Positions 47,440 to 58,193 of a stretch of DNA of 64,000 nucleotides are shown here, piece by piece (positions within the stretch are counted from its first letter, which is position 1; every line of letters begins with the position of its first letter). The position numbers were made by a program, and so were the translations under genes. Source of the DNA: Chiridota heheva (Eukaryota; Echinodermata; Holothuroidea; Apodida; Chiridotidae). Where the stretch lies: the NCBI GenBank assembly GCA_020152595.1, contig JAIGNY010000132.1:676001-740000 (forward strand), in the 5' to 3' direction. The notes beneath the pieces are model-generated. The model saw only the letters and a list, made by a program, of their open reading frames with translations, had not been told where the DNA came from and did no database searches.

Positions 47440-50400
47440 TAAATGTCTCCCTATACAGTACATCCTCACTAGTCTCCCCATACAGTACATCCTCACTAGT
47501 CTCCCCATACAGTACATCATTACTAGTCTCCCCATACAGTACATCCTCACTAGTCTCCCCATACAGTACATCCTCACTAGTCTCCCCATACAGTACATCA
47601 TCACTAGTCTCCCCATACAGTACATCCCCACTAGTCTCCCCATACAGAACATCATCACTAGTCTCCCCATACAGTACATCATTACTAGTCTCCCCATACA
47701 GTACATCCTCACTAGTCTCCCCATACAGTACATCCTCACTAGTCTCCCCATACAGTACATCCTCACTAGTCTCCCCATACAGTACATCCTCACTAGTCTC
47801 CCCATACAGTACATCCTCACTAGTCTCCCCATACAGTACATCCTCACTAGTCTCCCCATACAGTACATCATCACTAGTCTCCCTATACACAGTACATCCT
47901 CACTAGTCTCCCCATACAGTACATCCTCACTAGTCTCCCCATACAGTACATCATTACTAGTCTCCCTTTACAGTACATCCTCACTAGTCTCCCCATACAG
48001 TACATCCTCACTAGTCTCCCCATACAGTACATCATCACTAGTCTCCCCATACAGTACATCCTCACTAGTCTCCCCATACAGTACATCATTACTAGTCTCC
48101 CCATACAGTACATCCCCACTAGTCTCACCATACAGTACATCATCACTAGTCTCCCCATACAGTACATCCTCACTAGTCTCCCCATACAGTACATCATCAC
48201 TAGTCTCCCCATACAGTACATCCTCACTAGTCTCCCCATACAGTACATCATCACTAGTCTCCCCATACAGAACATCCTCACTAGTCTCCTCATACAGTAC
48301 ATCCTCACTAGTCTCCTCATACAGTACATCCTCACTAGTCTCCCCATACAGAACATCTTCACTAGTCTCCCCATACAGAACATCCTCACTAGTCTCCCCA
48401 TACAGTACATCATTACTAGTCTCCCTATACAGTACATCCTCACTAGTCTCCCCATACAGTACATCCTCACTAGTCTCCCCATACAGTACATCCTCACTAG
48501 TCTCCCCATACAGTACATCATTACTAGTCTACCTATACAGTACATCCTCACTAGTCTCCCCATACAGTACATCCTCACTAGTCTCCCCATACAGAACATC
48601 CTCACTAGTCTCCCCATACAGAACATCCTCACTAGTCTTCCCATACAGTACATCATTATTAGTCTTCCTATACAGTACATCCTCACTAGTCTCCCCATAC
48701 AGTACATCCTCACTAGTCTCCCCATACAGTACATCATCACTAGTCTCCCCATACAGAACATCCTCACTAGTCTCCCTATACAGAACATCCTCATTAGTCT
48801 CTCTATACAGTACATCATTACTAGTCTCCCTTTACAGTACATCCTCACTAGTCTCCCCATACAGTACATCCTCACTAGTCTCCCCATACAGTACATCATC
48901 ACTAGTCTCCCCATACAGTACATCATCACTAGTCTCCCCATACAGTACATCATTACTAGTCTCCCCATACAGTACATCCTCACTAGTCTCCCCATACAGT
49001 ACATCATTACTAGTCTCCCCATACAGTACATCCCCACTAGTCTCCCCATACAGTACATCATCACTAGTCTCCCCATACAGTACATCCTCACTAGTCTCCC
49101 CATACAGTACATCATTACTAGTCTCCCCATACAGTACATCATTACTAGGCTCCCCATACAGTACATCCCCACTAGTCTCCCCATACAGTACATCATCACT
49201 AGTCTCCCCATACAGTACATCCTCACTAGTCTCCCCATACAGTACATCATCACTAGTCTCCCCATACAGTACATCCTCACTAGTCTCCCCATACAGTACA
49301 TCCTCACTAGTCTCCCCATACAGAACATCCTCACTAGTCTCCTCATACAGTACATCATTATTAGTCTCCCCATACAGTACATCATCACTAGTCTCCCCAT
49401 ACAGAACATCCTCACTAGTCTCCCCATACAGTACATCATTACTAGTCTCCCTATACAGTACATCCTCACTAGTCTCCCCATACAGTACATCCTCACTAGT
49501 CTCCCCATACAGTACATCATTACTAGTCTACCTATACAGTACATCCTCACTAGTCTCCCCATACAGTACATCATCACTAGTCTCCCCATACAGAACATCC
49601 TCACTAGTCTCCCCATACAGAACATACTCACTAGTCTCCCCATACAGTACATCATTATTAGTCTCCCTATACAGTACATCCTCACTAGTCTCCCCATACA
49701 GTACATCCTCACTAGTCTCCCCATACAGTACATCATCACTAGTCTCCCCATACAGAACATCCTCACTAGTCTCCCTATACAGAACATCCTCACTAGTCTC
49801 TCTATACAGTACATCATTACTAGTCTCCCTATACAGTACATCCTCACTAGTCTCCCCATACAGTACATCATTACTAGTCTCCCCATACAGTACATCCTCA
49901 CTAGTCTCCCCATACAGTACATCATCACTAGTCTCCCTATACAGTACATCCTCACTAGTCTCCCTATACAGTACATCCTCACTAGTCTCCCTATACAGTA
50001 CATCCTCACTAGTCTCCCCATACAGTACATCATTACTAGTCTCCCCATACAGTACATCCTCACTAGTCTCCCCATACAGTACATCATCACTAGTCTCCCC
50101 ATACAGTACATCCTCACTAGTCTCCCTATACAGTACATCCTCACTAGTCTCCCCATACAGTACATCCTCACTAGTCTCCCCATACAGTACATCCTCACTA
50201 GTCTCCTCATACAGTACATCCTCACTAGTCTCCCCATACAGTACATCCTCACTAGTCTCCCCATACAGTACATCATTACTGGTCTCCCTATACAGTACAT
50301 CCTCACTAGTCTCCCCATACAGTACATCCTCACTAGTCTCCCCGTACAGTACATCATTACTAGTCTCCCCATACAGAACATCATTACTAGTATCCCCATA

Positions 50401-50734
50401 CAGTACATCCTCACTTGTCTCCCCATACAGTACATCCTCACTAGTCTCCCCATACAGTACATCATCACTAGTCTCCCCATACAGTACATCCTCACTAGTC
50501 TCCCCATACAGTACATCCTCACTAGTCTCCCCATACAGAACATCATCACTAGTCTCGCCATACAGTACGTCGTCACTAGTCTCCCCATACAGAACATCCT
50601 CACTAGTCTCCCCATACAGTACATCCTCACTAGTCTCCCCATACAGAACATCATCACTAGTCTCCCCATACAGTACGTCGTCACTAGTCTCCCCATACAG
50701 AACATCTTCACTAGTCCCCCACAGTACATCATCA
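47440..50734. repeat. 27-bp minisatellite, ~122 copies, with 999-bp higher-order duplication
   Basis: The unit is 27 bp: CTCACTAGTCTCCCCATACA followed by GTACATC. Variants are ATTACTAG, ATCACTAG, CCCACTAG, CAGAACATC and CTCCCTATAC. Because 27 is divisible by 3 and the unit lacks stops, frames of 1,133 (plus) and 950 (minus) codons run through it, encoding SSLVSPYST or MGRLVRMYC repeats; they have no gene signals and should be ignored. A 2-bp insertion at 47884-47893 shifts the phase. Rare variants recur 999 bp apart (37 units): TCTACCTATACAG at 48528 and 49527, and the CTCTATACAG variant at 48801 and 49800. This shows a block duplication within the array. Confidence 0.97.
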
Positions 50735-51446
50735 TTGATTGATGTTAGTACTGACTTGATCTATGCACATGCATTGATGCTAGTACTGACTTGATCTATG
50801 GACATGCATTGATATTAGTACTGACTTGATCTATGGACATAACATTGACGTTAGTACTGACATGATCTATGGACATACATTGATGCTAGTACTGACTTGA
50901 TCTATGGACATGTATTGATGTTAGTACTGGCTTGATCTATGGACATGCATTGATGCTAGTACTGATTTGATCTATAGACATGCATTGATGTTAGTACTGG
51001 CTTGATTTATGGACATACATTGATGTTAGTACTGACTTGATCTATGGACATGCATTGATGCTAGTACTGACTTGATCTATGGACATGCATTGATGTTAGT
51101 ACTGGCTTGATCTATGGACATGCATTGATGTTAGTACTGACTTGATCTATGGACATGCATTGACGCTAGTACTGACTTGATCTATGGACATACATTGATG
51201 TTAGTACTGATTTGATCTATGGACATACATCGGTGTTAGTACTAACTTGATCTATAGATATGCATTGATGTTAGTACTGACTTGATCTATGAACATACAT
51301 TGATGTTAGTACTGACTTGATTTATGGACATGCAATGATGTTAGTACTGACTTGATTTATGGACATACATTGATGTTAGTACTGATTTGATCTATGGACA
51401 TACATTGATGTTAGTACTGATTTGATCTATGGAAAAACATTGATGT
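50735..51446. repeat. 35-bp minisatellite, ~20 copies, abutting the 27-bp array
   Basis: The unit is 35 bp with core GTTAGTACTGACTTGATCTA followed by TGGACATGCATTGAT. Variants are GCTAGTACTG, ACTGGCTTG, and ACATACA versus ACATGCA. It begins directly at the last 27-bp unit with no unique spacer. It is non-coding. Confidence 0.96.
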
Positions 51447-52312
51447 AGAGGCAAGAACAAGTGACACTAAAAAAAACCCATTCCCTGTATATTGTCTGAA
51501 AGTGTATTAAATCATGAAAACAGCCAAAATTTCAAACAAAATTGATTGGAAGTTGATCATCATACAGAACAGGTATTTGAACTTTTACGCATTAAAATTG
51601 GTTCATGACAGTAAACAAAACTTTGTGATGTCACAAAATTTGTAATCTGCATATGACTAATTACATTACTCTATTTCCTAATTTATCTGTTCAAAATGGC
51701 TGATTTGCATGCACATTAAATCAATTTTCATATCAAGGATGTTTTGTTAAATTATGGAGCCACTGACACTAGACAAAGAGAGCAGAGCTTGTTTGAGTCA
51801 TTTTGTACTGACTTTTTTGCTTTTGTCCATATAAGGTCATTCTGTGCCCAGTTGAACCAGGCTTATAAATAATCCCTGGAAATTGGGTCAGTAAAACCTT
51901 AGTGTACATTGTAAATTTAGACATATTTTGATTGCATGGATCTTGGATGTCATAGGAAGGTCAGTGTGAGCCTGGGTTCTGTGTTTATCAGTGGCTGGAT
52001 GTTATTGTTACTTTATTGTTTTAAAATCTGTTTTGTTCTTAGATACATCAAATAACTGTCCTGGGTGTAGCGATACAGCTGATCATAACTTTTTAAATTG
52101 ATTTCCACAGCTTGAAGCTTGTTATAGAATGTTAAAGAGTATGTAAAATACAGTATGTCTTTTGGTTAAAAGTAGGAGTCAACATTAGCTTAATGTAAAG
52201 TTGTTGTGTTGATATTCATTTTAAATGGTGAAAACCTAATCAAAGTCAAGTTTATTGTGATGTACTGTATGAATAGGCAGACCTCTATTTTCTTGTGACT
52301 AATTTTTCAATT
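51447..52312. other. Non-coding sequence, no gene recognised
   Basis: AT-rich DNA between the minisatellites and the nested element stack. No coding signal. Confidence 0.45.
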
Positions 52313-53042
52313 TTTAGCTTGACTATTCGAAGAATAGTACAGCTAATCTACTGCCCTGACGTCAGTGTCCGGTTAGAGTTTTGGTTAAAGATTTGGTTAA
52401 AGTTTCATACCTTAAGTTATGAATAGTGTACATTCAGGTAACTTCGCACAGGGGTAGATGACATGGGTATTCTTCAAATGAGCATGATTGGGGGTTGTGT
52501 GTGCATACTAATTAGCTTATTTGCATAACAATGAAAATATTTGTCAGGTTAAAGTTTTGATTAAAGTTTTTTGTTAAAGCTTCCTTAACTTAAGTTATGA
52601 ATGGTGTCTGTTCATGTAACTTGGCGTAGGGGTACTGTTTAAGTGAGCATGATTAGGGTTTGTATTCACATACTAATCAGCTTATTTGCATAACAATGAA
52701 AATATTTGTATCTATGATATCTCTTAAATTAAAGTAAATATATGAAGAGCATTGTGTACACTTAATGGAGAGGTGAAGTGTGCATATTGATTATATTATT
52801 TGCAAAACAATAGACTTGTATAGAATGTTTAACATGAGCAAAGAACTTAAGTTACGAATGGTGTACATTCATGTAACTTGGCACAGGGGTAAAGAAAGAT
52901 AATCCGATTTCTATTAACATTGTTAAGGATTGCATGAATATACTATTACCAATTTTCACAAACATCATAAATAGCTCTATTAGTCAAGGCTATTTTCCTG
53001 AGTGTTGGAGATGTGCTGTGGTTATTCCTCTTCTGAAGAAGA

Positions 53043-53313
53043 GAGAGCTGAACACACAATTACAATGACGGGGTCGTCGCCTGCGTATTCGGTTATGATA
53101 GTACAAACGCTATCATGAAACGCTTAATACGACCCGGACGAGAACACAGGTACGACGTACGGACAGACATAACATCGACAACCAAGTCAATGTCCACGGC
53201 CTTTGATAACCAGTTGTGGTGCACTGGCGTGTCTACCCACCCCAGGCTTGAACCCGGGGCCTTGTGGTCTGTAGACAGGTATGATAACCGCTACACCACA
53301 GTAGGTAGATTAA
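53043..53313 (-). mobile_element. 271-bp tRNA-derived SINE inserted in the LINE
   Basis: The 15-bp direct repeats CTCTTCTGAAGAAGA at 53028-53042 and 53314-53328 mark the insertion. On the minus strand TGGTGTAGCGGTTATC (53298-53283) is an A box and GGGTTCAAGCC (53255-53245) a B box. The core CCAGTGCACCACAACTGG, TATCAAAGGCCGTGG (53226-53194) follows, shared with the SINE at 13850-14100. The long duplication fits LINE-mediated retroposition. It cuts the host reverse transcriptase between the IPLLKK and YWPVSN motifs. Confidence 0.93.
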
Positions 53314-53675
53314 CTCTTCTGAAGAAGATAGGGTTATCCCTTAAATACAAAAATTACTGGCCTGTTAGTAACTTGTCATATCTTTCCAAATTAACTGAGG
53401 CTGCTGTTATGCGTCAGTTTGATAAGCACTTGCTCCAAAATGACCTTTTACCCACACATAATTCAGCTTACAGGAAACGTCACAGCACAGAAACAGCACT
53501 TTTAAAGGTGCACTCTGACATTATGCATAATATGGACATTGGGGAAGTAACTCTACTTGTTGTGTTAGATCTGTCGGCGTCTTTCGATACGATTAATTAT
53601 AAGGTTCTCTTTGATTGCCTTAAACATCGTCTTAATGTCAAGGGTATACCATTAAATGGTTTCAAGGCTACCTAG
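53115..53675 (+). pseudogene. Chimeric frame: antisense SINE joined to reverse transcriptase
   Basis: A 186-codon frame begins inside the SINE, antisense to it. It runs through the target duplication (LLKK at the junction) and continues in frame into the reverse transcriptase from YWPVSNLSYL to FDTINYKVLF. About the first 70 residues derive from the SINE. The frame ends near codon 186, where a frameshift separates GFKAT from the true GFQGYLD continuation. There is no evidence of expression. Confidence 0.8.
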
Positions 53676-54023
53676 ATGCCAGAAATCAACGTATATTGAT
53701 TAATGGGATAGCTCTTAAGAGTTTCCCTTAAGAAATGTGGTGTTTTACAAGGGAGTTGTACCGGACCCAAACTTTACATTTCGTACTTATCACAATTTTA
53801 TGATATAGTCAACAGGCACCTTCAAAATTGTAAAGGGTACGCGGATGATCACCAGTTATACCTTGCTTTCAAAGCTGGCAGTGACTGCTCTAGAGATGTT
53901 GCACTGGTCACGATGGAGCAATGTATCAGGGATGTACGGCAGTGGTTTCTCAGTAATTATCTCAAGATAAATGATAGTAAAACTGAGGTCATACTCATCG
54001 GTTCTTAGCAGCAACTTGCTAAA

Positions 54024-54469
54024 TTGCCTGATATATTATTCAAAGTGGGTAAAGTCAATAATCGAACTGCTGACCATGTTCGTAATCTTGGTATTATTTT
54101 TGATAAGAACCTTTCATTTGAGACACAGATAGCTGCGGTTTGTAAAAAGGCTTCTTACAATCTTTACAAACTTTGGCAAATCCGCAAGTATCTAGATGAC
54201 GATTTATGCGAATTCCTAGTCCATGCATTTATTACATCTCATATTGAGTACTGTAACTCCTTATATTTTAATTTACCTGATAGCCTTTGAAGAAAATACA
54301 ATTGGTTCAAAACTCAGCTGCCAGACTTGTTACTAGAACCCCCAAGTACCACCACATTTCACCAGTGCATTTCAAATTACACTGGCTCCCAGTTAAGTAT
54401 AGGATTAAGTTTAGAATTGTATTGCTCACTTTTAAATGTCTTCATGGCTCTTCTCCCAGTTATCTGTAA
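54024..54469 (+). pseudogene. Reverse transcriptase thumb and C-terminal fragment
   Basis: Two adjacent open pieces, split by a stop near 54288, together cover the thumb (RNLGIIFDKNLSFETQIAAV, IRKYLDDDLCEFLVHAFITS, EYCNSLYFNLP) and the following VQNSAARLVTRTPKYHHISP and LHWLPVKYRI blocks. They belong to the LINE at 52895-55145. An upstream stop at about 54008 (after EVILIGS) separates them from the palm. Confidence 0.88.
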
Positions 54470-55969
54470 AACTGATTAATTCCATATCAAGCAACTAGAT
54501 ATTTAAGATTTCAATTAAAACATTTTCTCACTGTACCAAGAACTAAAAGCCAGTTTGGAACCAGAGGTTTTTACCATGCCACACCTAAACTTTGGAACGA
54601 CCTGCCCTATCATCTACAAAGTGAAACTTGCCTTGCTCATTTTAAGAATAGCTGTAAAACTGATCTTTTTACAGCTGCCTTCAATGCAACTAATTCTTAA
54701 CTCTTATTATTTTATCCCTCCTGCTTGAATGTGATATCTTTAAATTTTAACCACTATAATCTTTACTATATATTTAACTATTAAGACTATCTTACATTAT
54801 TTGACCTTTTATTTTTTTAACAATTTTATAAATATTTACATCTTATAGCTCTCATTTTTGTAGGTCTACTTTTTACTATCTTAGTGCCTATACAACCAGA
54901 CTTGCTAAGTTTGATTTTACTCCTAACATTTTAGATTATTCCTCTTGTTACGTTCATTGTTGATCCTATTGCTTTTGTCTTTTTATTCAATATTCCAGCT
55001 TGAATGATTCTAGGTCTATTTTTATCTTTTTATTTACTATAGTCTTAACTTATTTTATCATTTGATTCATTTTTTTGTAAAGTGCATTTGAATGTATCAT
55101 TTTACAGTATTTGCGCTATATAAATGTTTTTAATAATGATAATGATAAAGGACATGGGTACTGTTCAAATAAGCATGATTGGAGTTAACGTGAGTATATA
55201 CTAATTAGCTTATTTGCATACCAATACAAAATATTTGCATCTACATGTATGATATGTCTTAAATTAAAGTGGGAGTGGGATTTTGTTTACCCAAATGATA
55301 ATATATGTGAAGAGCATTGTCTATGGTGAGGTATAATGTGCACTTGATTAATTAGCTTATTTGCATAACAGACTTTTGTACAAAATAATTGACCTGAAAT
55401 AACTTGGTACAGCATTGTTACTGTTCAGTTGAGTATGATTGGTGGTGTTATGTGTGCATACTAATTTTCTCATTTGCATAGCAATGAAAATATTTGTATC
55501 TGTGGTATCTCTTGAATTGAAATGGGTGCGGTGATTTTGCTTAAACAAATGATCATACAGTAATAACAGTATATGTAAAAAGTATTTTTCACACTTATTG
55601 TCGAGAAATAGTGCACATATTAATTAGGTTATAGGCATAAAAATAGACTTTGCTGCAAAATGTTTGACCTGAGATCAAAGTATTTGATCTAAAAGATATT
55701 TGACCTGAGATCAAAAAGACTTATTTACTTCACATTTCTAGTTTTGTTATGATATTGACATGATATGAATAAGAATAAAAAATGTTGTCTTACATGTACC
55801 ATGAATAAAAAAGCAAATAATAGTTTCCTTGCTTGTAAAGAATTTTAAATTAGGAGTTTAGGAAACATAAACAATAAGTGGAATGTGGGGTAGACAATAA
55901 GATGATGATAAAGTAGCTGAAGGAATTAGGATGAGGATGGGATTTCATATGGGACAGCATGGTATTGTA

Positions 55970-56310
55970 TGTAGGGCAGGGTGGGTTGGGATGTGGGTCA
56001 GGATGCCTAGGCATGTTGGACAGGAGGGTGGGTTGGCATGTACTGTAGAACAGGGTGGGTTGGCATGTGGAAGAGGGTGGGTTGGCATGTGGAACAGGGT
56101 GAATTGGCATGTGGAACAGGGTGGGTCAACATGTGGAACAGGGTGGAATGGCATGTGGTAGGGTGTCATCTGGATTTCAGTTGTAATGGCATGTGGGTCA
56201 TGCAAGTAGTAGAATGACATACAGTATATATCTGGTTTCCAGGTGTGATTGCATGGAGTATAGGTATGGGATGACATTTGGGACAGGTTGGAATGTGGGA
56301 CAGGCTGGAA
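55970..56310. repeat. 22-bp G-rich minisatellite
   Basis: The unit GGGTGGGTTGGCATGTGGAA followed by CA repeats about nine times at 55976-56165, then decays (GGGACAGGTTGGAATGTGGG) to about 56310. The top strand is G-rich with frequent GGG triplets. Frames on both strands are repeat artefacts. Confidence 0.88.
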
Positions 56311-56547
56311 TATGCATTTTTAGCAGTAAGGGGATTTGTATTGTCTCCAATGTCTAGTTTGTCATACGTAAGCAATATTGTTTCACATAATTTTGCTTTA
56401 ATATTATTGTACACTTTTCATGTTGCTTGACTTTGCTTGACACACATATTTTCCTAGATTGGAATCTGTATTACAATCCAAGATGTAGTTCTGGGAATGT
56501 GTAGGGGTTGTGGGAGGGTACAGGTTGGAAAGGCTTAATTACATTCT

Positions 56548-58193
56548 TTCTCCAAGGACAAGACAGTCTGCATGCACTTTTGTCATTTCAACAACCTCCA
56601 CCCCAACCCGAACTTTGTGCTCAATGGGAATCGCATCCCTAAAGTTGAACACACACACTTTCTGGGTTTAACTCTAGACCCCAAGCTCACCTACAAGCAA
56701 CACATCACCAATCTGAAACTAAAATGCAACAGCTTCCTCAACATCCTCCGACTCCTTTCCAACACCACTTGGGGAGTGAACCGCTATGCTCTGCTCAAAA
56801 TTTTCAGACTCACCATTTGTGCCAAGCTTGACTACGGCAATATTGTCTACTGTGTCACTCACAACTTATACCTCAACCACTAGAGTCCTCACCAACACCC
56901 AGAACCCTGTTTCCAACCTCATTAGATACCCCAATTTCTTAACCCTCTTTGATAGGACTAAAACCTTATCCCCTCCCTTCAGCTTACGCATTTAATCAGA
57001 CCTCTTCCATCTCGGCATCAACCCCGCCACTCTCGGCACCTACTCCTGGCCCACTTTTCCTCCTTGGGCCACCTCTCTCCCTTCTGTCCACCTAGACCTC
57101 TCCACTCATCACAAAACACAAACCCACCCTAACCTCTTCATCAACCGCCACAACCAAATTAAAGACCAACTCTCAAATTACACCTCCATCTATACTGCTG
57201 GCTCCAAAAAGGCGAAAGACAGCTGCTGCTGCCGTCATCCAAGACATCACCCTCAGTAGCAGGCTTCGAAACTACTCATCCATCTTCTTCGCCGAGTCCA
57301 AGGCCATCCTACTCGCCCTCAATGTAACTGAGTACTCCACGCTCAGTCACTTTGCCATGTTCTCCGACTCCAAGGCTGTCCTTACTTCTTTACTTAATCT
57401 TAAATGGGATAACCCTACATCCCACCTTCCCTCCATAAACACCTTTCGCCCCCCCTCCCCCTTCCCTCCATCTGCAGAAAAAGTATTATTTTCTTCTGGA
57501 TACCCAGCCATGTTGGCATCCCTGCCAATGACAGGGCTGATGCAGCCACTAAGCTTGCCCTCAACCTCCTCCCTACCCCTTTTCCAAAAACCCTGTCTGA
57601 CATCAAACCGCTTATCGCTTCCCTTGTTCGTGACCGCTGGCAAACCTCATAGAACTCCCAAATTAATAACCAAACCCATGTCATCCAGCCCACAATTCCG
57701 ATCAATTATCCACCATCAACAACCTCTCTCACATCGACAAAGTTCATATTACCCATTTTAGAATTGGTTACACCCACCTCACTCACTCCCACCTCCTTAT
57801 TGGCTCCCCCCAACCCCTCTGTAACAATTGCCACGGCACCCTTACAATCCATGACGTTCTCCTTGCTTGCCCCCTGTACAAGCTTCCCAGAGCTTCCCTT
57901 GCTCCCCACAACTCAAATCCTCCGAATAAAATTATCTCTTTCCTTCATCATGCTTCCCTCTACAACCATATTTAATTCTCCTCTTCCACCTTCTCTCTAC
58001 TTTGTTTTTGTTTCACCCATGCACCTCCTTTCTCGATCACAGCTTTCTGACTATTGTTCTTGAATTTCTCTCATTCTCCCCCTCTTTCCTTTCCTTCCTA
58101 CCTCTAGAATGATCTGACCTCTCAGGCACAATTTGACCCTCGTTGTCATGGTGCCGTTAAGACCCCATCAAACTAACAAACAAACAATCATTG
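56548..58193 (+). mobile_element. RNase H-bearing LINE, 3' half
   Basis: The translation gives FSKDKTVCMHFCHFN and VEHTHFLGLTLDPKLTYKQH (palm end and thumb), AKLDYGNIVYC, then an RNase H domain (YTAGSKK, FFAESKAILLALNV, MFSDSKAVLTSLL, FFWIPSHVG, NDRADAATK), and a C-terminal CNNCHGTL...LLACPLYKLP cysteine knuckle. The first catalytic Asp (TDGS) is Ala here, while the Glu in FAESKAI and the Asp in FSDSKAV are kept. Frameshifts occur near 56880, 57220 and 57430. The 3' end, GTTAAG followed by CAAACAAAC, matches the other two copies. Confidence 0.88.

Larger units (their letters stand above)
52895..55145 (+). mobile_element. CR1/L2-type LINE, 5'-truncated, with nested SINE
   Basis: The translation gives an ordered reverse transcriptase: FPECWRCAVVIPLLKK (before the SINE), YWPVSNLSYLSKLTE, SAYRKRHSTETALLKVHSD, VLDLSASFDTINYKVL, GFQGYLDARNQRILINGI, GVLQGSCTGP (degraded GVPQGS box), YADD at 53838-53849, LKINDSKTEVILIGS, VRNLGIIFDKNLSF, IRKYLDDDL, HAFITSHIEYCNSLYFNLP, AARLVTRTPKYHHISPV, LHWLPVKYRIKFRIVLL and a C-terminal ATPKLWNDLP block. 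Stops and frameshifts near 53670, 53730, 54008 and 54290 inactivate it. The 3' end TTGCGCTATATAAATG with an AATGAT tail is typical of CR1/L2. TAAAG at 52890-52894 and 55146-55150 is the likely target duplication. The endonuclease and ORF1 are missing. Confidence 0.92.
52313..55740. repeat. Degenerate long tandem repeat split by a LINE
   Basis: Diverged copies of a ~175-260 bp unit flank the LINE (52313-52894 and 55146-55740). Recurring blocks are TAAGTTA(T/C)GAATGGTGTAC, ATGTAACTTGGCACAGGGGT, AGCATGATTGG, CATACTAATTAGCTTATTTG and CAATGAAAATATTTGTATC. Removing the LINE rejoins CACAGGGGTAAAG to GACATGGGTACTG, matching the intact junction at about 52450. Confidence 0.8.

Noticed and set aside
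47393..50794. 1,133-codon plus-strand frame and 950-codon minus-strand frame
   Set aside because: Both translate a stop-free 27-bp minisatellite. Both strands are open together, codon phase changes with a 2-bp indel, and no start context, splice site or domain is present.
53043..53313. Exon interpretation of the segment between the two reverse transcriptase blocks
   Set aside because: A 15-bp target duplication and pol III A/B boxes show that it is a SINE insertion.
57347..57705. Minus-strand frames across the LINE RNase H region
   Set aside because: They are antisense shadows of the plus-strand LINE, whose RNase H motifs are clear in the sense direction.
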